This document shows positions 1-8,280 of a stretch of 64,000 nt of DNA, in pieces (the stretch's first letter is position 1; every line of letters begins with the position of its first letter). Both the position numbers and the translations under genes were made by a program. A model generated the notes under the pieces. The model saw nothing but the letters and a program-made list of their open reading frames with translations, was not told the origin of the DNA and made no database searches. Source of the DNA: an uncultured Bilophila sp. (lineage in GTDB: Bacteria > Desulfobacterota > Desulfovibrionia > Desulfovibrionales > Desulfovibrionaceae). Location of the stretch: contig CABKMN010000001.1 of NCBI GenBank assembly GCA_902373525.1, positions 124,001 to 188,000 of the forward strand, read 5' to 3'.

Positions 1-137
1 CATCCGGTTAACGTTTCACCCTTTATCTCGCGAAAAGGTCCTTCTTGACGGAACTTGCGGAATCAACTATGCCTTATCCATGGGGGACCGTTAGTTTGTA
101 TTTGTTGTCGAACAAATTTCAAGTACGGGGATAAACT

Positions 138-590
138 ATGTTCTTACATCTTATCATTGTCGGATGGGCTATCTTTACTGCGGTATTCGGTTTCCAGTTG
201 GTGCAGATTTTTCTGTATGGACAGGAAAAGATTGCATTAGTCGATATACGGAACATTCCCGTACTGCTCGTTTTGATAGGCGTTCCTCTCATTCCCATAA
301 CCATTCACAGCTTCAAGAAGTTCACCAGCGCTGAAAAGACATACTGGTCGTGGTTTTGTCTGCTCGGCGTTTACGGCATTTTTGTTCTGGCGCTGATCTT
401 CATCCGGGACCTCAATACGATTGCCATCTATTCGTCGGCCATCATCGACACCTTCATCATCCTGTGCCTCGAAAAGATCGTCACCGCGATGAAGGAAAGC
501 TCGAACAGTACGCCGACCCAGCAGCGCCGCCTGATTTCCATTTGCCTGCTTGCCGTCTTCGCGCTGCAGTTTGTTTTCGGCGTTCTGTAA
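138..590 (+). CDS. Small integral membrane protein, unknown function
   Basis: A 150-residue protein with about four hydrophobic segments (roughly residues 3-25, 40-57, 71-91 and 94-113, with another near the C-terminus at 132-150), so it is very probably an inner-membrane protein. A GGGG purine run seven bases before the ATG supports the start. It stands alone, followed by a strong terminator. No family motif is recognised. It lies divergent from nothing visible in the window, and the first 137 bases hold only its leader. Confidence 0.7.
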   Translation: MFLHLIIVGWAIFTAVFGFQLVQIFLYGQEKIALVDIRNIPVLLVLIGVPLIPITIHSFKKFTSAEKTYWSWFCLLGVYGIFVLALIFIRDLNTIAIYSSAIIDTFIILCLEKIVTAMKESSNSTPTQQRRLISICLLAVFALQFVFGVL

Positions 591-653
591 GACCAGAGAG
601 AACCACGCTTCCTAGGCGGTTCTCCCCCTCACATATGACTGTGGACGGATGAT

Positions 654-685
654 AAAGGCCGGGAATGTTCCCGGCCTTTTCTTTT
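654..685 (+). terminator. Rho-independent terminator after the membrane protein gene
   Basis: A 12-bp perfect stem (654-665 with 668-679) is followed by a T-rich tract up to 685. It sits 64 bases after the stop of the membrane protein gene. Confidence 0.85.
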
Positions 686-692
686 CGGCACA

Positions 693-730
693 TGCAAAAA
701 AGGATTCCCCGTCAAGACGGGGAATCCTTT
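693..730 (-). terminator. Rho-independent terminator after nifS
   Basis: A 15-bp perfect stem (699-713 with 716-730) with a two-base loop. Read on the minus strand it is followed by a T run (the A run at 696-701 on the plus strand). It lies 20 bases beyond the nifS stop. Confidence 0.85.
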
Positions 731-749
731 CAGAACGAGGCAAAGCCGG

Positions 750-1910
750 TTACTTCATGGCGCGGAACGGAGAAATCGCACGCAGTCGTTCAATGATGGG
801 CGGCAGCTTTTCAAGGACATAATCGATTTCGGCTTCCGTAGTGTAACGCGACAGGGAGAAGCGGATGGAGCCGTGCGCGAAGGTGAAGGGAACTCCCATC
901 GCCCGCAGCACATGGGATGGTTCAAGGCTGCCGGAAGTGCAGGCGGACCCGGAACTGGCACAGATGCCGAGCTGGTCCATAAGAAGCAGAATCGCTTCGC
1001 CTTCGACATACTGGAAAGCAATGTTGGTCGTATTCGGCAACCGGTGTTCCGTATCCCCGTTCACGATGGCGTCGGGAATAGCGGCCAGCAACCCCTTTTC
1101 CAGCTTGTCGCGGAGAGCGGGCACTCTGACGTTTTCGTCTTCCATGTGGTTCACGGCGAGCTCACACGCGGTACCGAGGCCCACAATGTACGGGGCGTTT
1201 TCCGTACCGGCGCGGCGACCGCGTTCCTGATGCCCCCCACGGAGGAAGGGCAGGAATCGGGTTCCCTTACGGATGTACAGGACGCCGATGCCCTTGGGGG
1301 CGTGCAGCTTGTGCCCGGAGAGCGCCAAAAAGTCCACCGGCATCTTGGACAGGTCGATAGGCAGCTTGCCCGCAGCCTGTACGGCGTCCGTATGGAAATA
1401 GATGCCGCGTTCCTTGACCATCTCGGCAACTTTCTGGATCGGGAAAACGTTCCCCGTTTCGTTGTTCGCGAACATCACGGAAACGATGGCCGTATCCTTG
1501 CGCATGGCCTCCGCCAGTTCGTCAAGATCAAGACGCCCCTTGGAATCCACACCCAGATACGTGACTTCGTACCCCTTATGCTCAAGGTGCTGTCCCAAGG
1601 CGATCAGCGCGGAATGTTCCACGCGGGTCGTAATGACGTGCTTCTTGTCGGGCTGTGCCTGCAAGGCGGACATCACGGCCGTGGAGTCGCTTTCCGTACC
1701 GCAGGAAGTGAACACGATCTCTTCCGGCAGCGCACCAAGCATGGCCGCCACCTTCTCGCGGGCCTCCTGAATGCTTTTGCCGACCTGTCCGCCGAACGTG
1801 TGCATGCTGGAGGCATTGCCGTATTTCTCCGTAAAGAACGGAATCATGCTTTCAAAAACTTCAGGCGCGACCTTGGTGGTGGCGTTGTTGTCAAGATAGA
1901 TGACGCTCAT
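750..1910 (-). CDS. nifS: Cysteine desulfurase NifS
   Basis: A 386-residue class V aminotransferase-fold enzyme of usual length. It removes sulfur from L-cysteine as an enzyme-bound persulfide and passes it to the NifU scaffold for Fe-S cluster assembly in the cytoplasm. The PLP lysine is K201 in SGHKLHAPKG and the persulfide cysteine is C324 in GSACTSG. The extended loop after the lysine and the GGHQERGRRAGTEN segment are typical of the NifS/IscS group. Its ATG overlaps the nifU stop by four bases (ATGA), so the two are translationally coupled. It may serve general Fe-S assembly, because no nitrogenase gene is visible here. Confidence 0.95.
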   Translation of the reverse strand: MSVIYLDNNATTKVAPEVFESMIPFFTEKYGNASSMHTFGGQVGKSIQEAREKVAAMLGALPEEIVFTSCGTESDSTAVMSALQAQPDKKHVITTRVEHSALIALGQHLEHKGYEVTYLGVDSKGRLDLDELAEAMRKDTAIVSVMFANNETGNVFPIQKVAEMVKERGIYFHTDAVQAAGKLPIDLSKMPVDFLALSGHKLHAPKGIGVLYIRKGTRFLPFLRGGHQERGRRAGTENAPYIVGLGTACELAVNHMEDENVRVPALRDKLEKGLLAAIPDAIVNGDTEHRLPNTTNIAFQYVEGEAILLLMDQLGICASSGSACTSGSLEPSHVLRAMGVPFTFAHGSIRFSLSRYTTEAEIDYVLEKLPPIIERLRAISPFRAMK

Positions 1911-2755
1911 GCCTGCACCTCTTCAACCACGATTTCCGGTTCCACCTGTTCACGCAAAATCTTTTCGACAAGGTCCTTCAGCGTGACGGCGCGGGAACTG
2001 CAATTGGAACACAGGCCGCGCAGCGCAACGACGACGCGATGCCCGTCAACGTCCACCAGTTCGATATCTCCGCCGTCGGCGGCGAGCCGAGGCTTCACTT
2101 CGTCCTGCAGGACCTGCATGACCTTCTGCATCCGCTGCACATTGGTCATCTGCGGCTTCGGCGCGATGTTGAATTCCTTCAGCTTCGGCTTGCCCAGCTC
2201 TTCATCAAGAATATCCTGAATGGTGTTCAGGCACTCGCCGCACCCGCCGCCGGCCTTGGTGTAGTTGGTGACTTCCTCCACCGTCTTGAGATTGTTTTCC
2301 TCAATCGCACGGCGAATCTGCACGTCGGTCACACCAAAGCACTTGCAGACGAGCGTGCCCTCGTGTTCGTGCTGCTTTTCGGCGGGCTCGCCGCGCCAGT
2401 TGCGCAAAGCGGCCTCAAGGGCTTCCTGCCCCATGACGGAACAATGCATCTTCTCACGAGGCAATCCGCCGAGGTACGCGGCGATATCCTTGTTGGTCAC
2501 CTTGGACGCTTCTTCCACCGTCTTGCCCTTGATCATTTCGGTCAGAGCGGAACTGGAAGCGATGGCGCTGGCGCACCCAAACGTCTGGAACGAAGCATCT
2601 TCAATGATGCCCTTGTCGTTGATTTTCAGAAAAAGCTTCAGCGCGTCGCCGCAGGCAAGGCTGCCCACTTCGCCGATAGCGTTGGCATCGGCAAGTTCTC
2701 CCGCGTTACGCGGCTTCAGGAAATGCTCCCGAACGGTATCCGTGTATTCCCACAT
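1907..2755 (-). CDS. nifU: NifU Fe-S cluster assembly scaffold
   Basis: A 282-residue three-domain NifU. The N-terminal IscU-like scaffold has cysteines C35, C61 and C105. The central ferredoxin-like domain has C137, C139, C172 and C175 (CKC and GGGCGEC) for a permanent [2Fe-2S] cluster. The C-terminal NFU domain ends with a CSNC motif. The start is the ATG at 2755 (MWEYTDTV) with GGAGG seven bases upstream. A longer frame exists, but its first 33 residues look like leader. It forms an operon with nifS, which supplies its sulfur. Confidence 0.95.
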   Translation of the reverse strand: MWEYTDTVREHFLKPRNAGELADANAIGEVGSLACGDALKLFLKINDKGIIEDASFQTFGCASAIASSSALTEMIKGKTVEEASKVTNKDIAAYLGGLPREKMHCSVMGQEALEAALRNWRGEPAEKQHEHEGTLVCKCFGVTDVQIRRAIEENNLKTVEEVTNYTKAGGGCGECLNTIQDILDEELGKPKLKEFNIAPKPQMTNVQRMQKVMQVLQDEVKPRLAADGGDIELVDVDGHRVVVALRGLCSNCSSRAVTLKDLVEKILREQVEPEIVVEEVQA

Positions 2756-3023
2756 ATGCAGTCCTCCAAAAACTTGGTCACCAATCCGGGGTGTAACCGG
2801 AGTCACGCCCGGAGAGCATAACGATGAGTAAGTATCCGGGTCTACGCCCGACAAGTACCATATAAGCCCTAACCTCCATAATGGAAGGGGGGCAGTAGTA
2901 TTTTCTTGTCGTCCGTTCCACAGGAGAATCTATGCACCGCTTCCCCTGTGAGGTCAAGCTCTCTCCACCGTGCCGAAAAGCTCCCAGTTGATCAGGTATT
3001 TCAAGATAATAAAAGTAAAAAAA
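2756..3023 (-). promoter_or_regulatory. nifUS leader region
   Basis: A 268-base gap upstream of nifU. It contains two copies of ACGCCCG about 39 bases apart (2805-2811 and 2844-2850), each next to CCGG-type sequence. They may be regulator binding sites or leader hairpins. A continuous frame on the minus strand through this stretch has poor composition and no ribosome binding site, so I do not call a gene. No known Fe-S regulator site can be identified by eye. Confidence 0.3.
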
Positions 3024-3042
3024 GAACCTTCCCAAAAGGTTC
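3010..3042 (-). terminator. Rho-independent terminator after the quinone reductase gene
   Basis: A 7-bp stem (3024-3030 with 3036-3042) is followed on the minus strand by seven Ts and an A/T tail. It lies 54 bases after the stop at 3096. Confidence 0.8.
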
Positions 3043-3095
3043 GGAGATGCGCCTCCGGTTCCTGAATCGGGGACGAAACGGAAAACAACGGAGCA

Positions 3096-4079
3096 TCAGT
3101 CAATACGCAATAGCATCTTGCCCGGTTTGCCGCCTCGCGCCATGATCCTTACATGCGCCTGAGCCGCTTCCGCCAGAGGGAACGTTTCACCAAGAACAGG
3201 ATGCAACGCGCCGCTCCGCAAGGCCGCCGCAACCGCCGCCTCCGCCATAGCCGCCTCTTCCGGCGAGGCATGCCAGATGGCCATGCCCATTACCCGAGAT
3301 TCCTTTGCCATGAGCAGCCGAGGCGTGATGTTCAACTCTCCACGGCTCCCGACAATCACGATGCGCCCGTGTTCGCCCACAACGCGCATGTCGTTTTCCA
3401 GATTCTTGTCCGCAAGCATTTCCACGATGACGTCCGGCCCTGTTCCGTCGGTTATGTCCGGCAACGCCTCAAGGTATCCGGGAGTCGTATGATTCAACAC
3501 GGCATACGCGCCAAGGTTCCGCACCGTCTGCATGGAGGCCGGACTGCCCACCGTGCCGATGACGAAAGCCCCACAGGCACGGGCCAACTGCACGGCGACG
3601 GTTCCCACCCCGCCGCTCGCTCCGTGTACGAGCACTTTCTCGGCGGGCTTGAGGCCCGCGCACTGAAACAAAGCCCTGTATGCGGCGATACCGGGAAAGC
3701 CAATCGCGGCACCCGCCTCAAAACATATGCCCTCCGGCAGAGGGAAAACGGCGTCCGCGTCGCAAACCACCTTTTCAGCATACGTTCCCGTATTGCGCCG
3801 AGCCGTCAGCCCGGAAACAAAAACCCTGTCTCCGGGCTTGCAACCCCGCGCGCCTTCACCTATTGTTTCAACAATACCCGCGCCGTCAAAACCGGGAGTA
3901 TACGGAAGTTCCGGTTTGAAAAAGGCGTAGTGCCCCGTTCGGATGTAAGCCTCCGCAGGGTTCACTCCCGCGGCGTATAGTCGGACCCGAACCTGTCCGT
4001 AGGCCGGGTCCGGGTCCGGAATTTCAACGAAGCGCAAAACGTCGGGTCCACCAAAAGCCGTCATGACGATTGCACGCAT
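3096..4079 (-). CDS. Zinc-free quinone oxidoreductase (MDR family, QOR-like)
   Basis: A 327-residue medium-chain dehydrogenase/reductase. The N-terminal GroES-like domain carries the quinone-reductase hallmark AAGVNPAEAYIRTG. The nucleotide-binding Rossmann motif is GASGGVGTVAVQLA, with a downstream dinucleotide-binding fold. The catalytic zinc cysteines of alcohol dehydrogenases are absent, so a one- or two-electron NADPH:quinone or enone reductase is the likely activity; the substrate is unknown. The start at 4079 (MRAIVMTAFGG) has GGAG seven bases upstream. The frame extends 74 codons further but that part has no family similarity. Confidence 0.85.
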   Translation of the reverse strand: MRAIVMTAFGGPDVLRFVEIPDPDPAYGQVRVRLYAAGVNPAEAYIRTGHYAFFKPELPYTPGFDGAGIVETIGEGARGCKPGDRVFVSGLTARRNTGTYAEKVVCDADAVFPLPEGICFEAGAAIGFPGIAAYRALFQCAGLKPAEKVLVHGASGGVGTVAVQLARACGAFVIGTVGSPASMQTVRNLGAYAVLNHTTPGYLEALPDITDGTGPDVIVEMLADKNLENDMRVVGEHGRIVIVGSRGELNITPRLLMAKESRVMGMAIWHASPEEAAMAEAAVAAALRSGALHPVLGETFPLAEAAQAHVRIMARGGKPGKMLLRID

Positions 4080-4272
4080 ACGGTTGCTCCTGTCTTTTTT
4101 TGATTGTTCCGTGAACATGACATAGCACAATCTTCCTATGCCGGACAGGATTTTCAGCCGTGCAGGCAAAGAGGGAGGAGCCCAACACCCCCTCACGGTA
4201 ATGCCCATACGGCGGAAGGGGCTTTTTGCTCCAAACCCAACAGGACAGTTCACCGCAACACAGGAGCCGATC

Positions 4273-4566
4273 ATGGCAAACACGGAATCCGGTCGCCCCA
4301 TGTACCCTTCCTTTGAGAAAGCTCACGAAGCGTTTATCGCGGAATATCTCGCCCTGTATCATGGTTTCCCCAAGTATCTCGAAGACCTCGTAGTCGGCTT
4401 CGGCTGGGGCGAAGACGCCTCCGGTCAGCGCTGGTTCATCATTTCGGCCAACCCGCACGGTTTACAACGTCTGGCATATCCCGAAGTGGTGGGATGGGAC
4501 CCCGAACATTTCAGCAGCCTTCCCGAACCGATTCGCCGCGCACGGTTGGACACCATTCAGGCCTGA
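4273..4566 (+). CDS. Conserved small protein, unknown function
   Basis: A 97-residue soluble protein (MANTESGRPMYPSFEKA) preceded by AGGAG at a good distance. It has an acidic, aromatic-rich core (LVVGFGWGEDASG). No family is recognised. Its stop overlaps the start of the next gene (TGATG), so the two are probably co-transcribed and coupled. A longer upstream frame exists but lacks a ribosome binding site. Confidence 0.6.
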   Translation: MANTESGRPMYPSFEKAHEAFIAEYLALYHGFPKYLEDLVVGFGWGEDASGQRWFIISANPHGLQRLAYPEVVGWDPEHFSSLPEPIRRARLDTIQA

Positions 4567-4949
4567 TGAAAATACGACAGCTTTTTTTCGTTTTGTGCCT
4601 CATCGTCTGCGGGACCTCCGTCTCTCCGACGGCATATGCGTCAGACGCCGCGGAAGCTGCCGAAGCTGCCAAGGACGCCGTCAACGAACTTCTGGATGAC
4701 TTTGACGGCTTCAAGGATTCGGAAATATTCCGGCGGTGCGTCTACGGATGCGGCAGCGAAAATCCGGGCAGCGAATGGCGTGACAAAATCAAGATGCTCC
4801 AGCGTCAGACCATGCCTCGAAAGGATGTCCCGACCAGGCTCAAGGATGCCATCGGTGAGCTATGGCAAATGGGCCGAACGTACGCCCGAGGCAATACCCG
4901 GAAAGCCACCGAACTGCGCCAGCGCATTGAGGACGCATTGGAAAAGTGA
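4566..4949 (+). CDS. Secreted small protein, unknown function
   Basis: A 127-residue protein with a clear signal peptide (residues 1-24, MKIRQLFFVLCLIVCG then a cleavage site after AYA). The mature part is charged and helical with two cysteines (CVYGC) that could form a disulfide. The start overlaps the previous stop by one base. It is the last intact host gene before dinB and the phage junction. No function is recognised. Confidence 0.65.
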   Translation: MKIRQLFFVLCLIVCGTSVSPTAYASDAAEAAEAAKDAVNELLDDFDGFKDSEIFRRCVYGCGSENPGSEWRDKIKMLQRQTMPRKDVPTRLKDAIGELWQMGRTYARGNTRKATELRQRIEDALEK

Positions 4950-5005
4950 CGGTCATAAACGCACGTCATTGAAACACACGCCGTAAATAAGGACAAGTTT
5001 GCTCT

Positions 5006-5065
5006 ATGCAACGCTGGTTTATGCATGTGGACATGGACGCATCCTTAACTGAAAAACTACAATAG
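5006..5065 (+). pseudogene. dinB: Detached 5' end of dinB (19-codon remnant)
   Basis: The original host start of dinB: MQRWFMHVDMDA reads through the attachment core, then phage sequence adds seven codons and a TAG stop. The first residues match the intact dinB at 54833 (MQKWFMHVDMDA) except R3 to K. It keeps the host promoter and leader, separated by the whole prophage from the rest of the gene. Transcription starting here now runs toward the integrase at 5215, with no terminator seen between. Confidence 0.85.
5015..5040 (+). other. attL core (26-bp direct repeat)
   Basis: Identical over 26 bases to 54842-54867. It covers dinB codons 4-12. Sequence on its left is host and on its right is phage. 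Confidence 0.9.
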
Positions 5066-5214
5066 GTTGCTTCATGTAGCCGTATTGTGCAACACCGTGG
5101 ATATATGGAGATAATATGTTGCTGTGTGTTGCTGTCTGTTGCGCTTTTGGTTAGCCTGATGGTAATCTTTTCCACATTCAGGTAAGCTAAAAGTAAGCCG
5201 GAAGGTATGCCCCA
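5066..5214 (+). promoter_or_regulatory. Phage attachment arm and integrase leader
   Basis: A non-coding stretch with short repeats of the kind integrases and excisionases bind. TGTTGCTGTG and TGTTGCTGTC stand in tandem at 5118-5137, followed by TGTTGCGCTT. AGGTAAGCTAAAA at 5180-5192 recurs twice near attR (54734 and 54745). A purine run at 5200-5205 lies nine bases before the integrase ATG. Confidence 0.5.
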
Positions 5215-6387
5215 ATGTCCTACCGTGACAAGACAAAGTACACCGGTGTGTACACTCGTACAAGCAAAACGAAACGGTTCAACGGAAAGCCCGACATCTG
5301 CTTTGACATTTCGTACAAGCTCGACGGCAAGCTGATATACGAAAAGGTGGGCTGGCGTAGTGAGGGATACACCGCCGTGCTGGCCAGCGAAGTCAGGGCC
5401 GAGCGTCTTCGGAAGGGGCGGCATCCTGAGATGTTCGACTCCGTCCAATCCAAACCGGTCGATCTCACCTATGGGCAAGCATGGGAAATCTTCTCTCAAA
5501 AGCGCATGCCGCTCCTCAAGAACAGGGCGGCGCTCCTCCACCATTACGCCATCCACATCCGTCCCGTTTTTGAGCACACCCTGCTGAAAGACATTACGTC
5601 CTTCGCGCTCGAATCCTTCAAAGTGGACCTGATGGCCACAGAGTCCATCCGCAAGACGAAAAAAGGCACAATACTGCCCACAGGCCGCACCCTCGCCCCC
5701 GCGACGGTCAACTTCATCCTGCTGGACGTCCTCAACGTCATAGGCCGCATGGTCGAATGGGGCTTTCACCAAGGCCCTCTCCCCAAGGTCAAACTCCTTC
5801 CAACGGATAACGAGCGGCAACGCTTCCTCACGCCGACCGAACTTGACCGTCTTCTCGGTGTGCTTGAAATCCTTTCTTGCCGTCTGTACCGCATCGCGCT
5901 CATTTCCATGCACACGGGTATGCGCGTGGGCGAGGTACTCCGCATGCGGGGTCAGGACCTCGATTTCGAGAATCGCCTCATCCATGTCGAGGGGAAGAAG
6001 GGGAAGCGCGCCGCCTTCATGGATGACAGGGTCGTCAGGGTATTGCAGTCCATTAATCCACCGCTTCCAACCGACTTCGTCTTCACAACGGCGGAAGGGC
6101 GTCAAGTCCGCCCCAACGCCCTGACCCATACCTTCACCAAGGCCGTCAACATCCTTGGCCTGAACAACGGAATCACCGATCCCCGATTCAAAGTCGTCAT
6201 TCACACCTTGCGGCACACGTTCTGCTCGTGGTTGGCGAGCAAAAATGTCCCGCTGTACACCATTGGCAAGCTGGTGGGACATACCAGCCTGCGCTCGACG
6301 CAGCGGTACGCCAAACTCACCGACGACGCCAAATGGGATGCGTTGAAGCTCATTGAAGAGACGGCTAGCTCTGTTCATAAGTCTTAA
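5215..6387 (+). CDS. int: Phage tyrosine recombinase (integrase)
   Basis: A 390-residue integrase. The N-terminal part (1-80) resembles an arm-binding domain, residues 85-190 a SAM-like core-binding domain, and 205-375 the catalytic domain. The catalytic set is visible: R237 (HTGMRVGEV), H330 and R333 (HTLRHTF), H356 (GHTS) and the nucleophile Y365 (QRYAKL). It catalyses insertion into, and with an excisionase removal from, the dinB 5' end. Its 3' end overlaps the convergent gene at 6365 by 23 bases. It lies downstream of the displaced host dinB promoter. Confidence 0.95.
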   Translation: MSYRDKTKYTGVYTRTSKTKRFNGKPDICFDISYKLDGKLIYEKVGWRSEGYTAVLASEVRAERLRKGRHPEMFDSVQSKPVDLTYGQAWEIFSQKRMPLLKNRAALLHHYAIHIRPVFEHTLLKDITSFALESFKVDLMATESIRKTKKGTILPTGRTLAPATVNFILLDVLNVIGRMVEWGFHQGPLPKVKLLPTDNERQRFLTPTELDRLLGVLEILSCRLYRIALISMHTGMRVGEVLRMRGQDLDFENRLIHVEGKKGKRAAFMDDRVVRVLQSINPPLPTDFVFTTAEGRQVRPNALTHTFTKAVNILGLNNGITDPRFKVVIHTLRHTFCSWLASKNVPLYTIGKLVGHTSLRSTQRYAKLTDDAKWDALKLIEETASSVHKS

Positions 6388-6688
6388 TCCTTCGTGCTTC
6401 CATGTATCGATCCAAATCCCTGCGGGCATAGAGCACTTTGCCCCCGTCCTTGATGTATGACGGGCCTTTTCCAAGTGACCGTCTCTTCCGGAGCGTCGTC
6501 GCAGGCATCCCGCAATACAGAGAGGCCGCCTTTTCATCCATGTACTCCCTGCGCGGGGATGCCGCCAGTTCAACGACCGGCGCAAGCTCTTCTCTGATTA
6601 CCTGAGCGATTGCATCGCCCAGTAGCGTTCCTCCTCCGCACACGGCACGGAGGGATTCAATAAGCTGTTGTTCATGAGACTGCGACAT
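6365..6688 (-). CDS. Excisionase-like HTH protein
   Basis: A 107-residue protein whose C-terminal half (EKAASLYCGMPATTLRKRRS, then GGKVLYARRDLDRYMEA) has the layout of MerR-like/HTH_17 DNA-binding domains found in excisionases. Placement next to the integrase fits a role in recombination direction. The ATG at 6688 has GGAGGA six bases upstream; a GTG at 6694 is also in frame. The end overlaps int convergently, so high transcription of one could interfere with the other. Confidence 0.65.
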   Translation of the reverse strand: MSQSHEQQLIESLRAVCGGGTLLGDAIAQVIREELAPVVELAASPRREYMDEKAASLYCGMPATTLRKRRSLGKGPSYIKDGGKVLYARRDLDRYMEARRIKTYEQS

Positions 6689-6690
6689 AC

Positions 6691-7521
6691 TCACTCCTCC
6701 ATGCGTCCGATGAGCGCCGGGACGCGCACGGCTGTCCTGATGATTTCCTCGGCGGTGCGCCCGTCCTCGAACTTTTCGCCGGGGCTGATGCCCTGAATGC
6801 GGGGCTTCGAGAGCCCGAACCCCATCATGACCCGGCGCACGTCCGCCCTGCCCCGCCCGACGACGAGAAACCGCTCGTTGACGAGGTAAAGCGACGGCTT
6901 GCGGCCTTCGGGCTTCGGGCCGATGACGGCATCGCTCAGGCGCACGATGCCCTCGATGGCGTCTTCCTCATAGTCGGCTTCGCCTTCGGGGATGATCTCG
7001 TCATAGAGCGCTTCCACGCGCTCCTCCAGCCCGCGCATCCCGTCCAGCAGCTCCGGTCGCACGGCGCGGGCCACGGCCTCGCCCCTCGCGTCGCAGATCA
7101 CCGAGCGGATCACGTCCCCGACATGGCCGAGGTGGGCGGGACGGCCCGGAGGCCATATCCCCGCCACCTCGCCCGTCAGCGCGGCGTGCAGCGCGCGCCG
7201 GACATGATCGGCGCACGGGAAGCCGCCGTGCAGCATCGCGTACAATTCCCCCGTCGTGTCCTGAACGGCTCTCGCGGCTCCATACAGCCCGGAATCCTCC
7301 GGCTCTGTATTGAGGATCGGATGCGCCAGAAACCACCCCAACGACGCGGCTCCGCCGACAAGCCTCCATGCCTCCCGCACCTCGGCGGGCGGCGTGTTGT
7401 ACAAGCGGCACACCGCCGTCCGCGTACAGCGTTCGGCCATGCCCGCGTGCCGATAGACGCGCTTGCAGATGGGGCAGCAGTACGCCCCTGTGGGCTTCTT
7501 TTCCTTGCAAAACAGCTTCAT
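6691..7521 (-). CDS. Phage early protein with N-terminal zinc-finger-like motif
   Basis: A 276-residue soluble protein. The N-terminus has CCPICKRVYRHAGMAERC, a C2H2-like or treble-clef-like zinc site. The remainder is helical and acidic, with no family recognised. The chosen start (MKLFCKEKKP) places the zinc site at residue 14; the ribosome binding site is weak. It is the largest gene of a leftward early chain whose members overlap or nearly touch. Confidence 0.55.
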   Translation of the reverse strand: MKLFCKEKKPTGAYCCPICKRVYRHAGMAERCTRTAVCRLYNTPPAEVREAWRLVGGAASLGWFLAHPILNTEPEDSGLYGAARAVQDTTGELYAMLHGGFPCADHVRRALHAALTGEVAGIWPPGRPAHLGHVGDVIRSVICDARGEAVARAVRPELLDGMRGLEERVEALYDEIIPEGEADYEEDAIEGIVRLSDAVIGPKPEGRKPSLYLVNERFLVVGRGRADVRRVMMGFGLSKPRIQGISPGEKFEDGRTAEEIIRTAVRVPALIGRMEE

Positions 7522-7522
7522 C

Positions 7523-7768
7523 TCAACAATCCGGGTTTGCGTAGTACATGGGCATGGACGCCCTTTCGGTCTGAACGGGCCTCGAGTCTTGCGGAGCCTT
7601 CGGGCACCGCCCGCCGCGAAAACAGCTTTCCCGCGTCCCGCAATGGCGGGCCAGCATCCGGCAACGCATCCTCCCGCAGTCCACCAGTTCGGAGGCATGG
7701 GACTCAAGCCATGCCTCCGAGGATTCGGACGGCGAGACGGAGGGGCTATCCTTCCCGTCCCGACTCAT
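7523..7768 (-). CDS. Cysteine-rich small early protein
   Basis: An 81-residue protein with five closely spaced cysteines (CGRMRC, CGTRESC, RCPK) that could bind zinc. The ATG at 7768 has GGGAG seven bases upstream. Its 5' end overlaps the preceding 51-residue membrane-protein gene by 23 bases. Function unknown. Similar short cysteine-rich proteins occur in the early regions of Mu-like and P2-like phages, but I cannot assign a name. Confidence 0.5.
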   Translation of the reverse strand: MSRDGKDSPSVSPSESSEAWLESHASELVDCGRMRCRMLARHCGTRESCFRGGRCPKAPQDSRPVQTERASMPMYYANPDC

Positions 7769-7901
7769 GGCGGCACTCCCTCGCCATCCGGTCGAGGCGA
7801 CGCTTGCGGCCCACCTCCTGCCGGATGAACAGGCCGACGATGGCTGCGCCCATGAGGGCCACGGCAAGCCCGTGACGGTGCTCAACAAGCAGGTCAATCA
7901 T
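7746..7901 (-). CDS. Small single-span membrane protein
   Basis: A 51-residue protein with one transmembrane helix (about residues 11-26, LAVALMGAAIVGLFI) and a basic C-terminal tail. The ATG at 7901 is preceded by GGGAGG. It overlaps the genes on both sides, as is common in compact early operons. It could be an inhibitor or a holin-like factor; the sequence does not decide. Confidence 0.5.
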   Translation of the reverse strand: MIDLLVEHRHGLAVALMGAAIVGLFIRQEVGRKRRLDRMARECRHESGREG

Positions 7902-8280
7902 GGGCCGCCTCCCGCCGTCCGCCCGCAACGAGATCGCGGATTTCACCGGCGAGGCACTCCGTCGCGCTCATCAGCCCCGCATGGATGCGCTGCTCCAGCT
8001 CCGGGCCGCTCAGACGCGCCATCAGCATCGCGGACGCGGAGGGCGGCAAGGAAGACGGAACCAGATACCTCGGACCTTCACCCGTCAGAATCCATGCCGG
8101 GTTCACACGCTCGCGGCTCAGAATGGTCAGCAGCCATGCGGCGGGAACGGCGCTCCGCCTCCCGGCGTCGGAAATGGAACTCTGGCGGATGCCCAAATAC
8201 GCGGAAAGCTCCATCTGCGTCTTCACGCCGCAGACCTCGCAAATGCGGGCGTAGGCCGCGTCGAACTCATGCCGTTCCAT
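7894..8280 (-). CDS. HTH regulator of the phage CI-repressor type
   Basis: A 128-residue protein with an N-terminal helix-turn-helix (MELSAYLGIRQSSISDAGRR) followed by the WILTGEGPRYL segment typical of the bacteriophage CI repressor HTH family. It lacks the S24 autoprotease domain of lambda CI. It is encoded in the early leftward operon rather than at the switch, so it may be a second regulator. Confidence 0.65.
   Translation of the reverse strand: MERHEFDAAYARICEVCGVKTQMELSAYLGIRQSSISDAGRRSAVPAAWLLTILSRERVNPAWILTGEGPRYLVPSSLPPSASAMLMARLSGPELEQRIHAGLMSATECLAGEIRDLVAGGRREAAHD

Noticed and set aside
2778..3035. An 85-codon minus-strand frame upstream of nifU
   Set aside because: No ribosome binding site and poor protein composition; it overlaps the terminator of the next gene. 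Treated as leader sequence.
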